A stretch of DNA of 64,000 bases from Uranotaenia lowii (Eukaryota; Arthropoda; Insecta; Diptera; Culicidae), in NCBI RefSeq assembly GCF_029784155.1, contig NC_073692.1, forward strand, positions 368,509,160 to 368,573,159, in the 5' to 3' direction. The notes under the pieces are model-generated. The model saw only the letters and a list, made by a program, of their open reading frames with translations. It searched no databases and was not told the DNA's origin. Below, one piece after another: positions 33,736 to 46,032 of this stretch. Position numbers and translations under genes: made by a program. Numbering within the stretch: position 1 is the stretch's first letter; each line of letters starts with the position of its first letter.

Positions 33736-33990
33736 GTTGCAGCGGACCTTCTCACATCTAGAATCGACTGCCCCGAACTGTTGGAGGCCATACCTCTCAG
33801 CGTACGACCACGAGGATTACGAAACCAGAACCTGCCGCTCCACGTTCCGATTTGCCGGAACAATTACGGGGCTAACAGCGCTTTCATCGGCATTCTAAAA
33901 ACTTTTAATCGGTTTTCCGAACATTTCGACTTCGACGTCTCAAGGAACGTATTCCGAAAAAAAAATTTAAGTGTATCAAGTATTGTGTAG
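33736..33990 (+). pseudogene. C-terminal end of the non-LTR ORF2, continued after the mariner
   Basis: Frame VAADLLTSRIDCPELLE, then LRNQNLPLHVPICRNNYGAN and FNRFSEHFDFDVSRNVFRKK, matching the 3' part of copy 2 (38012-38178). Ends at a stop, then an AT-rich tail with AATAAA. Confidence 0.8.
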
Positions 33991-34092
33991 TTTTATGTTG
34001 ATCTTAATTTTAATTTGTTAGTTAGTAATCATTAGGATCAACATGTGATCCGTTGATGTTTTTAAACAATAAACATGTATTTTGGTGGCCTT

Positions 34093-34752
34093 CCCGATCA
34101 GGAGAGCATATCAACATAATAACTCAAACGTATCTCACCAAGATATTTAAATCTGATTCAGTTATAATTAAGTACTCCAAATTTTCGATTTTAAGTTTCT
34201 CTAATCTGAATTATATCTAATTCTGATTGACAAACTTGGATGGGGTTGAGCTCATACTCAATGATCAAGATTTTTTTCGGATCGTCCTAAAATAAAATGA
34301 TTATATCTTATTTTGATATACGTACAACTTTTTCTGAAACACGGACATCGAAGTCAACGGCTCAAACCTTACATTAACGAGTTTCGCTCAACAGATTCAT
34401 AAAATTGAATCCAATTTTTGGGAAACCAAAAATGGGGCATAGTTTTATCAAATAATGTGGTTTATTGACCTTCCACTAGAAAATTTTCTCGAAGCACTCA
34501 TATCTTGATAAGTTATAATTTTGATATAATTTGTTCTATCCAATATCAAACTATGCTATCTGATCCAGATATAATCTTGATAGGAGCATATCAAAAACTG
34601 AAATAATTTAGCTATGATCGTATAAATTTTTTGATATAATTTAAGATATTTTAACATCCTACGAGTACTGAATTATAACTCATTTAAATAGAAAAAAATA
34701 AGTATCAAAATATCTCATTTTGATATAATTTTGTTTTTCCCTCCTGATCGGG
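34093..34752. mobile_element. MITE with CCCGATCAGGAG ends and TT flanks
   Basis: 660 bp. CCCGATCAGGAG at the left, exact inverted match at the right, TT on both sides (34091-34092, 34753-34754). Interior rich in TTGATATAAT. The CCCG ends with a 2-bp duplication recall the 2203-4104 element. Confidence 0.75.
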
Positions 34753-34754
34753 TT

Positions 34755-37690
34755 CTTACAGCCAGATTGCTGATTTAAATTTTAACCACGATATTGTTTA
34801 GCTTTTTTTTCAGCGAAAAATGTTTGTTGGAGTAGTTCTTTATTTCAATATTTCTGAATTTTTCTGAAAAGTTATACTTTGAAATTTTCGAAATTGGTGA
34901 AAATCTGTGTGTTTTGATATTTAACTATTTGTGCTATAACTAGGACACTGTATTTAAAATTTGACATCTTCAAATTATATGAAAATTGATAAAATTTCAG
35001 AGAATTTGATTTAATGGGGTAACGTTTATCGTGAACATATTATTTTTTGAAGAGAAATGAAAATATCTTTTATTTTTTTTCTCATTTTTCACAAAATATA
35101 TACCCTAACTTCTTCTACCAAGTAAGTTGCTCAAAAAATCGAAATGCTCAAATATTTTTGTATATTTAAGTTGCGCTATCAATCTATTTCCAAAAATATA
35201 AATATAAAAAAAATTATCCAAAAACATGAAAAATAAGGTTTAGTCACAACTTTTGTATGTTCTGCCCCACACTGCGTCGGAAACTAGTAATTGTGAAATG
35301 ACAAATAAATTTCGAAAGTAGGATTTAAGCTACATTTTCTCTGACGTCTATGACGTCAAAAATGCATAATGCTCGAAAACCAGAGGAAAATGACTCCAAT
35401 ACGGGTTGAACTGCTATGAAAAAAGGAAATTAATGCCTTAATAAATGCTTTGAAAAAAAAAGAGGTCTCGTTTTCATCTCACATTTATGCTTGCTTTCCG
35501 TGTGATGCCTTAATTCTGAAGCATTTTCACAGCAGCACCGCTACTGGAGTGATCAAGCTAAATTATTTGGTGATTCTAGGGCTCTCATCTTTGACACGAA
35601 GTAGGTAGTACCACCTGTAGAATAAAATGGATTTCAAGTGCACTTAGTCATGTGCATACCTTCCAATGCTGCCACCCACTCGTCTACAAAAGCGCCTTGC
35701 GCTTGAATGGGAACGTCGAAACTGCACCCGTCAACTGGCTGGCGTGAGGTGGTAGTACCGATTCATTTTTATGGGTCATTAATTCTAATTACCATACCGG
35801 TCCAGTTTTAAGCATCTATATCAAGGAGTGAATGTGACAAACCGCGTCAATCCAACGTCGACTTGGACGAGTTGGAGGTAGTTTTTCGATAGTTTTTTTT
35901 TTTGCTGTATTGTTCAATCAAACCATGCAACGAAGCGGTTGAATCGATTTCCGCGAAACGTGTGCCACTAAACAACGGCAACAGCAGGCACAAATCGATG
36001 CGCAATGTTTCACCTCCAAACAATAACCATTTGTTCCTCAATCGATTAAACGGAATCAATGCATTCCATTCATTGGAGTTGAAAAAAAAGAAATAAAAAT
36101 AAAAATAAAAAAGCACACTGATGCAGCTCAGTGCAAACAAAGTCGATTGAACCCACAAGCCGTGAACCATCTCCATTTTTTGTTAACTACTTTTTTTTCA
36201 ACAGCGGAAAGAATGGTCATTTCTTAAACGAACTCGGTGGGGTTTTTGCACCAGATGTCAAAATTAAAAGAAAACAAGGGAAACCTTTCTCGAAAATGGT
36301 TTTCGAGTGAGACTTATGGACAGTGAAGGAGGTCGATCAAGTACTTACTTACGACGGCAAGTCTACGTACACGGGGAAGCAGCCACCCACATTAGCAAAA
36401 GTTCTACCAAAACCATCGTCATCATCATGATCTGTGAGGTTCCCGTTCAATTCAGCCAGAACCATCTCCAAACCGATTAATATGATTCCAAAACAAGTCA
36501 ACTAGCCCATTTGTCGCCCTCGTCGAAGTCTCTGCTGAGAGACAGACGAAACGAAGACGATTCTTACGGTAGGTGTCATTCTCGAAGGCGGCCATTCCAT
36601 CGTCTCGGAGTGGGAAGGTTCCGTTCTTTCCCGGCAGAGACACTCGATTCGAGATCGAGAATGATCTCATTTGACAATTTATTGGCGGCCTGAACGGCAT
36701 GGTTCCAAAACTGGCTGACGAGCGGTTTGTTGATGCGTCATTTTGGCCCTATTTGGAAGGTTGAATGAGTTTCTGATTATTTCACTAACTATATTTTTAC
36801 TTTTTCAATTTTGGACAGGGGTTTAGACCTCTTTTTGGCAACCCGGTGTGCTTAATCATCGGCCTAGGTTACGAAATCGATCCTTGAGCAGCTTTCCAAT
36901 AGTGTGGATTTCGAATTAGGTTTTGCTTTTTCTGGGACCAGTTCGTGCTTAAGTAGCGTAAAATTTAAAAAAAATTCCTTGGACTATTCTTTTTTCGACG
37001 CTCTATCCAATTTTCAGGTTCTTCACGTCCTTTTTCGTTTGAACGAAAGCTATAACTTTTTGTTTTTTTTTAAATTGCGCTACACGAAAATTTTAGAGAG
37101 TGTTTTGTCGAAAGAAGCTTTCATGCACTTATCACCTTCGACTCTGAGAACCTCACATGATCTTTGTTGATTTTTCTCTGTCGAAAAAGAAAAGTTGATT
37201 TAATTTTTTTTTTTGGAAACTCCCTGGAATTGCCCATGAACAGTGAGCGAAGTTTTGGTATTTTAACAACTACTCCCGAGAGAAAACGTTCACATTAACC
37301 TCTTATCCAAATTCAATAAATAATGAAGCAATACCTGTTGAAATCCAACTTAATGCATGTAATGATATGGTGTGGATATTTCGGTAATAAATCCACCGTA
37401 TCCTCACGGTTATGTCTTATACGGAATTTTTTACTTTTTCCTGTAACAACCTGATTTGACTAAAATATAACGGTGGTCAAAAGCAGGGGCTGCTCTTGAA
37501 TCGCTCATGTAATTTATCTACCAAATATAGGAATTTTCAGTTAGTTCTTGTGTATATGTGTAGTGAGGCAGATCATTTAAGGTTACTGGTCTCCGAAACC
37601 CATACATTAAAAACGTCAGAATGTGATCTAGCGGGTGAAACCCTCATAGAAAACTTTGTTATTCGTTTGTTGTACAACGTGTTTAACCTC
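34755..37690. other. Gene-free stretch with a possible regulatory island
   Basis: AT-rich to about 35500. From 35500 to 36720 the composition is more balanced, and motifs such as TTTGACAATTTATTGG and CATTCTCGAAGGCGGCC are suggestive of conserved non-coding DNA. No convincing exon. AT-rich again to 37690. Confidence 0.3.
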
Positions 37691-37694
37691 CTCT

Positions 37695-38180
37695 AATCAA
37701 TTTTCTGCCACCTCTGAAGTGCCTCAAGGGAGCCATCTAGGACCAATAATATTCTTGCTGTTGCTATTTCTCCTCAAAGGACCAACATAAGCTACGCAGA
37801 CGGAGCGTAAGCGGATTCCATTAACAGTAGTTTATTTTCTGGGCAACGAGGCTATCGCTAGAGTTGAGCACGTGAAAGATCTTGGTCTGATTTTAGACAA
37901 ACGGCTAGATTTCAAGATTCACACCAATGACATCTTCGATAAAGCTTATTGAAACCTAGGCATACTATTTCGCCTGACGAAAGACTTCAAGGATATCCAC
38001 TTTTGGAAGTTCTTCAACTCAACGTACAGCCACGAGGTTTGAGTAATCGCGATTTCCAGCTCTATATTCCTCTTCGACTGAATAATTATGGGGCTAACAA
38101 AGCACTAATTAGCGTTATCAAGAAATTCAACCGCTACTCTGGGCATTTTGATTATGACGTTTCGAAGGATGTATTTTGAA
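37695..38180 (+). pseudogene. Non-LTR retrotransposon fragment, copy 2
   Basis: Contains VPQGSHLGPIIF, then ARVEHVKDLGLILDKRLDFK and NLGILFRLTKDFKDIHF, followed after a deletion by LSNRDFQLYIPLRLNNYGAN and FNRYSGHFDYDVSKDVF. Same family and orientation as copy 1. Internal deletions removed the catalytic YADD region and the segment between RT and C-terminus. Confidence 0.85.
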
Positions 38181-38275
38181 AAATCTCCAGGGCTTTAAGT
38201 GAATTGAGTGTATTCGATAAAAAATGCAACACTTTGTTTTGTGAATAACTTTTGAATGCGTGCATGGAAAATTAT

Positions 38276-38958
38276 GAAATTTTCAGTGAAGTTGCCAAGT
38301 AATGTAATGTTCACATTTGCAAATTTTTGTGAAGTTTTGTCTAGTGGTTTTTGATATAGCTTCCGATGAAGCAATTTTCCAACTTAAATTTTTGGCCTTT
38401 ACATGCGCCATCTATAAAGTATACTATGAACCACTCTTTTTCCAAATCAATGCTATTTTCGAATAGGTTTTCTGTTTCCTGAACTTTGACTTTCAAAATA
38501 ACTCAAAATGTTTCATTTTTTGAAGTTATAACAAAATTAGCCGACTCCTTCGGCTAAAAACAACATAATATTTGAATTTTTATCACTCCACCACAGTTTT
38601 CGCGTAGTGAAATTATAAAATTTTCTGAGGAGCTGCCCAGTAATGTTCACATTTACTAATTTTCAATAAATTCTGTCAAGTGGTTTTTAATATAGCTTCC
38701 AATGAACAAAATTTTCAACTTAGAATTTTTTGGGCACCACATGCACCATCTATAAATGTATACTACTATGAACCACCCTTTTTAAAAATCAGTGCTATTT
38801 TCGAATAGGTTTTCTGTTTTCTGAAGTTTGACCTTCAAAATTTCTCCAAATGTTTCATTTGGTCGAAGTTATAACAAAATTAGCCGATTGTCCTCCCTCG
38901 GCACAAAAACAAAATAAATATTGGAATTTTTATCACTCCACCACAGTTTTCGCGTAAT
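38276..38958 (+). repeat. Two-copy tandem duplication, about 342 bp period
   Basis: Blocks such as TTTTCGAATAGGTTTTCTGT (38461 and 38803) and CTCCACCACAGTTTTCGCGT recur in the same order with about 15-20 percent divergence. No coding capacity. It follows directly after non-LTR copy 2. Confidence 0.85.
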
Positions 38959-39983
38959 GGCACGATTCCAGATCCAACCTAAATAAAGTATCAACTATGT
39001 TAGACCTATTGAAGTGCTATTCAGGGAAAATGGTCACATTTTTTTGTATATTTAGGTATTCATCGTTTCAATCATTATGAAACACTGACTGATTTTCAGC
39101 TTCCACAGATCATCAACCTCCTCAAGTACTACAAATTTTTCATTTTTTTTCTTCTTGTTTATCTCCGTAACAACGAGAAATTTCTAGCTGGAAACCTGCC
39201 AGGTGTCTGTTAAAGAGTTCGTTTTGCTGCCATTGCGATTTTTTTAAAAATATCTTCCGCTATTAAATAAATATTTTGCGCACGATTTGACCACCGTATT
39301 TTGTTTATTTTAGCGGTGGGCTGCTTTTTTACTTTAGAGAAATGAAGTTAAGCATGTTTATTAGTCAGCGAGAGGAATCAGTAAAAAAAATATCTTTTTT
39401 ATCCATTCCCCTATTAAAATTTTCATATTCTCTTGACAAATTCTTCTTTCACATCTCACCTCACATTCCCATAACATCTTCGGAATTTGAGCTCACTGTT
39501 GGGCCCTCTAGGACTTCTTAGTCGATTTAAGTTTGGTCAAATATTTTATTCCTAGCTGTTTTTGGGTCTCCCACCTGTTTTTGGGTCTTGAATTTTTCTC
39601 GATCCTACATTGCATCCTACGATCCACAAAACAAAGTTTTGCATTTTTTTGAATACACTCCTTGGTGTGTAGACCTTCGTATATGTATTGTCTATGTAGT
39701 CTGTTGATGTACAACAAATAATAATAATAAATATATATGATTCTTGCAGTTAAGATCAAGCCGACTTAATGTTTTTAAGCGAAACAAGAAAGAATTTCGA
39801 ATCTACGGTACTCCCGGTTACTTGGCACATAAAATGGAGGATTATCCCCTTGAAATTTTCAATTGGTCAATCAAAGCATGATGTGTTATACACGTTCTTG
39901 GGCACTATCTGGACGTTGTTTGTGGCACACCACTCTATTATTTTATTTTTCTGGTCTGACAGGATGCCAAATCTGATCAAAAC
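38959..39983. other. AT-rich intergenic DNA
   Basis: No gene, RNA or complete element recognised. Confidence 0.4.
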
Positions 39984-40031
39984 AAGCAGTTTGCTTGTTT
40001 ATGCACAAGCAGTTTGCTTGTTTATGCACAA
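39984..40031 (+). repeat. Two perfect 23-bp tandem copies
   Basis: AAGCAGTTTGCTTGTTTATG plus CAC occurs twice head to tail. Each copy contains the palindrome CAAGC-AGTTT-GCTTG. Confidence 0.85.
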
Positions 40032-40101
40032 GCCGAGTAAATCGAATAAAAAGCTGAAGTGTCCAGCTTACATCATTCTTCCATTGCAGGGGAATGGTGT
40101 A

Positions 40102-40935
40102 CCGTCAAACGGAGCATCATGCAACAGCAGGGTTAGATGCAACATTTGTATTCCACATCACTTATTCAATTTTTATTTTTATATTATGAAAGCTATCATT
40201 CAATGATAACAAAAGGATCATGACATAATATCTCATATCGTGAGACAGATTTTTAAAGTTTTTGATTCTCATAAAAAATTTGAAAAATCGAGCAATAGAT
40301 GTAAAATTTTTTACATTTACCCTGTATGATGAATTGACTTAATGATATCACCTTCAAAATTTATATTGCTCTATTTATATTGACTTAATGATATCACCTT
40401 CAAACTTTATATTGCTCTATTTATCCTATACCAAAAAAAATTGGTGTAAAAATATTTTTGGAACAATGACCCAATTTTTTTAAATATATATTTTATAATT
40501 CAGTTACCAAGCTGGGCTAAAATGCATCAAAATGCTAATCAAATCAATCTTTCAAGTCTCGCTACTACATGCTGGAATATGCTTGTTTTCCATCACGCGT
40601 TTGTTTTTTTTCAAAATTTTATCCATCCAAACATATTTTTTATGATTTCAGTAGAATTTTTTGTAGTATTTTTAAACCTCTAAATGTATGCAATACCCTT
40701 ATGGTTACTTAAAGAAAAAAACATTTTTGACAGAAAAAACGTAAAATTTAATTCGAATGAATTCAAAAATTACTGTAATTGGTGCTTTATGCGTTATGAC
40801 ATCATAAATATATCAAAATCTATACATTTTGAAACATTTGATTTTTCATCGAGAACAAAGTTTTTTTTTGCAACTTACCCCTTTTTCTTAGTAGGGTGAA
40901 AATCGCATGTTTTTGTAATTTTTACTTGAATTAAC
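40102..40935 (-). mobile_element. TA-flanked element with CCGTCAA ends, copy 2 (truncated)
   Basis: Inverted, diverged copy of 24050-25045: matching blocks run from ACCGTCAAACGG at 40101 to GGGTGAAAATCGCATG near 40908. The last roughly 200 bp of the family are missing. TA precedes the intact end. Confidence 0.8.
40334..40425 (+). repeat. 46-bp tandem duplication inside copy 2
   Basis: Two copies with one difference, starting TTGACTTAATGATATCACCT. Absent from copy 1, so it arose after the two copies separated. Confidence 0.85.
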
Positions 40936-41044
40936 AAAATGACCTTTAAATCTTGTGTTGTGATCAGGAACAACATTCGAAAAAGTCTGCAACCATAAAA
41001 AGAACTAGTACTTCTGTTTTCCTGAAACATTTAGATAGAAACTG

Positions 41045-42350
41045 AACATTATACTGGGTCTAATCATGTTAATGGTCTTGATCGTTGTCCTGGTAATGAC
41101 CTTTTTTTTGTCATGATTTTGTTGAAGGTTCTGAGCCTGAACCAGAATCTGAACCAATGTTTCCGAAAAAAAAAATCTGTGTTTTTGACAAAAAAATCTG
41201 TAATTCTGTGATTCGACCCCAAAATTCTGTGACAAGATTTTGTGATGTTTAAATACAATTTTCACCGAAATTAAAATTGTCAATAAAGATAATAGAAATC
41301 AATAAACAGTGTAAACTTTATAACATTTTCATGAATTTGAGTCAAAAATCCATAGTAAATATGGAATAAAAGTGTAAGTGAAATAGTATACAAAATTTCA
41401 AAAATCCGTGAGTTCTGTCAAAAATTTCGAAATTCTGTGTTCTGTGACAAAAATTCTATGACGAAAACATGCTCCAAATTTTCTGATTCAAGATTATTCT
41501 GTGATTTCGGCAACCTTGATCTGAACCTTGTTTTGTTCCTGTTCTTGCCCCTGGTACTGGCCCTGATCCTGTTATTGATACTGGATTTGATGTTGATCCT
41601 CACAATAGTCCTGTTCTTCATCCTGATTTGAGTCCTGGTCCTAGTACTGAACCTGAACTTGATTATGGCATTGATTTTGACCTTTATCCCAATCGTGATA
41701 GTGATCTTTACCTTTATCCTGGGTCTGCCCATAGTGATGGTCCTGACGTTGATCCTCGTTCTGATCCTGATGATGGTACTGATTTTGATCTTTATTCTGA
41801 TCCTGATCCAGACTTTGATCCTTTTCTTGTTATTGATCCTTACTCATCTGAATCTATGTTCTGATTCATACTCATCTTGCTTATGAAAGGTAAGTTTTGA
41901 GTACAGTTTTGTACCCAAAAAGCAGGGTCAATCTTAAAATTTTTGAGTACTGACACTGGCCCTGATCCTGATTTCATTACTGGTCCAGATCTTGATCCCA
42001 GTTTTGATTTTGATGATGGTCCTGATTCTGATCATGGTTCTGGTTCTCGTCCTAGTCATGGTGCCCTTTCCGTACCAGATTCTTATCCTTATCCTGATTC
42101 TAATCCTGGTGCTGATCATTATCTTGATCTTGTTAAAGATCATAATAATGCTTTTGAATCCGGTCCTAACTCTGGTCCTGACCTTAGTCTTGTTGTTGTT
42201 GCCGGTCTTGACCATGATCTTGATTCTGATCGTTATACTGATTCTGATTCTTTTCCTGTTCTTGGTTTTGGTTCTGGCCCTGATCCTGATACTGTTTCTG
42301 GTGTCGATTCCGATTCTGATCCTGAAAACACGTTAGAAACTTTAAATTTC
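41045..42350 (+). repeat. Degenerate GATCCT / GATTCTGATCCTG array
   Basis: More than 1 kb of imperfect hexamers (GATCCT, GATTCT, GGTCCT, GAACCT), interrupted at about 41155-41516 by a MITE-like unit. Reading through it gives Asp-Pro-Asp-Ser or Leu-Ile-Leu peptides in several frames, which are not genes. Related patches at 57375-57745 and 60750-60920. Confidence 0.85.
41155..41516. mobile_element. MITE-like unit with TTTCCGAAA / TTTCGGCAA ends and TTCTGTG repeats
   Basis: GTTTCCGAAAAAAAAAATCT at the left and GATTTCGGCAAC at the right are inverted relatives. The interior repeats AAATTCTGTGACAAAAATTC. A related unit is at 63035-63430. Sits inside the hexamer array. Confidence 0.55.
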
Positions 42351-42359
42351 CAAACCTTC

Positions 42360-44034
42360 AAGTGATGATAATGATGGTCCCACCTTATTCCCCTGCACAG
42401 ACTTGAGCTGGTCGAGTTATCTTTAAGATAATTTATTGATTGATTATTCTTACAGAATCAGTAAGCAAATAAAAACGGACCGATTTCTCGATTTTGTGCA
42501 GTGCAGCCCTAAGACGTAATTCTACGTAAACACAAAAATTTTACCAACTTGTTTCGGCAAGATTGACCGCCAATTTAAATAATTTCATAAAATTTTAGAA
42601 ATATTTCGCTTCAACTTTTTCGCTTCCCCTTTTGAGGCATTAGACTCACCGGTAGCCACAAATTACCATTCATCTAAGAAAAATAATCGTGCTGCCCTCC
42701 CTAAACATTCATTAAACTTTCATCGTGTGCCGAATGAATCATGGGGAAGAAATTATGTTTTATGCTACTGGTTGTATGGTCTTGATTGAGCAATCAAGCA
42801 AAAAGCGTGATTTTTGCTGTTGTTTGTTAATTCGCTTCTTTTTTTTTTAAATCATGATCTTGAATAGATTAGAGTGTAATCAAGTCTTGGTAAAGTAGAA
42901 GGTTTAGTCTGCTATCGTTAACTTCGACAATTTATCGATGTAAATCAAGGGTTTCTAAGAACTACCGTAGGGAATAAGATCAATTGGAGAGCACGAGGCT
43001 TGGATAAGGGCTAAGGGCAAAACTATTTGATCGAATAGCTTTAACAAATTGTTTTTGGTTTTAATATTCGACATTTTTCCTTTCCAAGGGCACTTTCTTT
43101 TTACGCAAAAAAAAATAGACAAGATAGCTTGTTGCGAGGGCTTAGAACTTCAATTTTCCTAAATGGAGCATCAATTCCAAGAATCTTCCCATCAAACCAG
43201 CAATAAACATTCCATACACACAGATATGGTCTCCGCTTCACCTTGAATGGCGACTAATTTCCAGATTAGACTTGCAAATTGATTTCTATAATTTGGCATT
43301 CCACAGATGGCAACGGCTTCAGCGCGACACCATTAGACTAATTTCCTCTTTTCTTCGATTGTAATCTCTTGGAACTGCCAGGCCGTCGACCCCATCTTGG
43401 GGAGGCCGAAAATTTGGAACCATTCCGGGCGCAATAAACGAGAGCTCTCTTAATTCGGGTCAATTAATTGCGCACGATTTTAGGCACGAGCCATTTCATT
43501 CCATGCCTCCGTCGTCATTAGTTGACATTGGATGTTTTTGTTTTTATGATGAGCGACAGATCACCAACCACGTTTATGTATTTTTTTTTTTATGTCCTGT
43601 CAACTAAAATTTGACCTTCAAAAATTTGTAATAGCCTTTCGAAATTTTCTCAAAAAAAAATCTAAACGTTATCCTCGTTCTGTCAACAAATTTTCCACAT
43701 TTTTTGTCGTAACGACCAGAAGTTCAACTCCCACCCTCTTCAATGTAGTATCGTTTTATTGATCAAACGGATATTTGGAAAATGGAAACCATTGGAATCG
43801 AATAGGTTTATGTCTATTTAAATACATTGAAAGCCACGTGCCTTCCTGATAGGACTTGCTATCAGCATTTTTGAGGGTTGTTTTTTTTTTGTTTTTTCTT
43901 CCTGAAAAATTCATTTTCATAGACTCGCCATCAACAAAGATGATGACAGTCACGTTGTTTATTTTTGTGACAGTATTTTGTTACCAGTTTAGTTTATGAA
44001 ATATTGATGAATCTTTTGAAAAGGCTGGAGAGCT
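42360..44034. other. Gene-free stretch with possible regulatory sequence
   Basis: 43180-43560 has balanced composition with AATTAATTGCGCACG and TTTTTATGATGAGCGAC-like sites, resembling homeodomain-type sites. No exon or RNA gene recognised. Remainder AT-rich. Confidence 0.3.
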
Positions 44035-45056
44035 TCCTCACGGTGTGTTTCGTAGAAGGACTTAAAGAAAAAAAAATACAGTAACGCCAATTTTTGCATG
44101 GGTAGAAAGTAGAGCTTCTTCCGGTTCATTTTCACCGAAAATTAAAATATTTTGTCGGTGACCCCCCATACAAAATATTTTTTTGAAAATTTTCTATTCG
44201 AATTCTTCAAAAATAAATATATTTTTAGTGTTTTTTAATTTCAGAGGTGCTAATTCTCATAGTTTTAACTTTTAATACCTTTAAATTGAACTCAAAAGTG
44301 TCTTTAAAAACTTTGAAAAATTTTCTAATTTATTTTTTAACAAGTTACAGAGCTGTTTAACGTAAAAAATGCTTGAAAAGTATCTTTTTATACTAAAATC
44401 TAAAAATTGGCTGGAACATCCTGTCAGCAGTCTGAGAGGGTCAAATTATCTGAAATTATTAGAATTATCTAAAATAATACGAATTCATCTATGAATCCAT
44501 TTGAATCCATTATCTTCAGATTTTTAGATTGTGGAAAAACTGAAGGGAATTTTATTGAAAAAAGCTCAATGAGTAAGAAAATCCGTGAACGGAACCACTA
44601 TAACTTTTTTATGATAACGCTTATCGTGATGCGATCTGGAGTAGAAACGTTTGCCTCAATTTAAGCTTTGAAAAAAAAAATAATGCGATAATGAATATTG
44701 AACAGTTAACGATACGTTAAATACAATTTTTGATGAGAAATCAGTTTTTATACTTCTCCTGAGTTAAATGTCTCAATATTCCATTTGCACTTCAGACTCA
44801 ATGTAAATCGTTACAGCATTTCAATCTAGCTTAAATTTTGCTTGTTATAAATTGTCTTTTGATACGATGATCATTAAAAGCATGAAGTTTCCTTTAACCT
44901 TTTTATTTTTATTATTTTCTAGCCCAAGTTTTGTAACCCTGCTGCACTCTGTGATTTTTCCATTTTATTCAAAGAGCTAGCATTACTGTTAAGGTAAAAT
45001 AATCTTAGCATCTACGGTTTCCAACTCACTATATTATTTAACTAATCTTTTGAATT

Positions 45057-45589
45057 TGATCGGTACTACACCGATCAGGAATTCGGAATTGTTTTCTGTT
45101 TGTAATATGTGTCCTCTATGTTCACTTGACACTGTAATCAATTTGTTCGAAAACACCAATATCTGTCCATGTACCCTAAAATAGCATTAACTCTCTCGCA
45201 ACATTAAACATAACGCCGAGAGAGTTCTCACACAATAGTATGTAAGCCATTTTAGTTAAGTTAGAATAGATTAGAACGTTAAACGAATCGCACGGAATTT
45301 TACTTCTACTATTATTAAACTCCATAGTTAAGTCCATGCAAGCGACTTTCAATACAAATTCCGAAATTGAGCCTAAGTAATTAGCAGCAATTATCGTGCA
45401 TAGTGTGTGCTTTTTCGCAAGCAGAACTCGAATAGTGCAAACGAAATCACTCCCCCAGCGGGTGGATCAGCTGTTGTGCCAGCGAAAGGTCGGCGACTTA
45501 CCTTATTCTTGCTGCTGGTGGATGCCGTCGACTGGAGACGGAAAGAAATTCCCCGAAATCCGAACCCCCCCATCGGCCGAGCCCGAACA
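45057..45589 (+). repeat. 5' LTR of the BEL element
   Basis: 533 bp, identical to the 3' LTR at a fixed offset of 4540. The first 21 bases contain an inverted repeat, TGATCGGT...ACCGATCA. Confidence 0.95.
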
Positions 45590-45591
45590 TT

Positions 45592-45609
45592 TGGTCCTTC
45601 GAGCCGGAT
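45592..45609 (+). other. Putative primer-binding site of the BEL element
   Basis: TGGTCCTTCGAGCCGG starts two bases after the 5' LTR. TGG pairs with a tRNA CCA end. tRNA not identified. Confidence 0.7.
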
Positions 45610-46032
45610 TCGAGGACAGGAACACATCAGGTCCAGCAGAGGAATCAGCATTCGCCATCTTCCGAGCGCCATAGCAGTTGTGGTTTGTAGAAATCCACAT
45701 CCAAGTGGACACTGAGACACTGAAGCATTGCTTAGACGCATTTGGGCAAGTGGCTAGACAACAGTACCGTACAAAAGTAAAGCAACACTTTAAAAATTGG
45801 ATTTTTTGAAAAATTCAAAATCGCTTTACCTGTTAATTTTGAGGCGATTGTAGCATTGCTGGGTGGCGTTAATACAAGTTGCTGACAACAGTACCGTCCA
45901 AAAGGACAGCAACTCGAATAAAATAAGAATACTTTGGAGATTTTTATTTGCAAATCGCATCCGAAAAGTCAATCGTTGGTGGCATTTACGGTCGTTTTGG
46001 TGTTTTAAGTGTGATTTGAGTGGTGTTGAGTG

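Larger units (their letters stand above)
31460..34090 (+). mobile_element. 5'-truncated non-LTR retrotransposon, copy 1, split by a mariner
   Basis: Starts inside reverse transcriptase and ends after an AT-rich tail near 34090. It is interrupted by the mariner at 32326-33733, since the protein sequence NATRAL before and VAADLLTSRIDCPELLE after join directly. The C-terminal part resembles Jockey/CR1-type elements. A second copy of the same family is at 37695-38180 in the same orientation. Confidence 0.85.

Noticed and set aside
35847..36176. 109-codon minus-strand frame with a hydrophobic segment
   Set aside because: The hydrophobic part comes from an AAATAAAA run, and the rest shows no family or splice logic.
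41628..42365. Overlapping open frames (Asp-Pro-Ser and Leu-Ile-Val types) in the GATCCT array
   Set aside because: Multiple long frames on both strands arise from a stop-poor hexamer repeat. Not coding.
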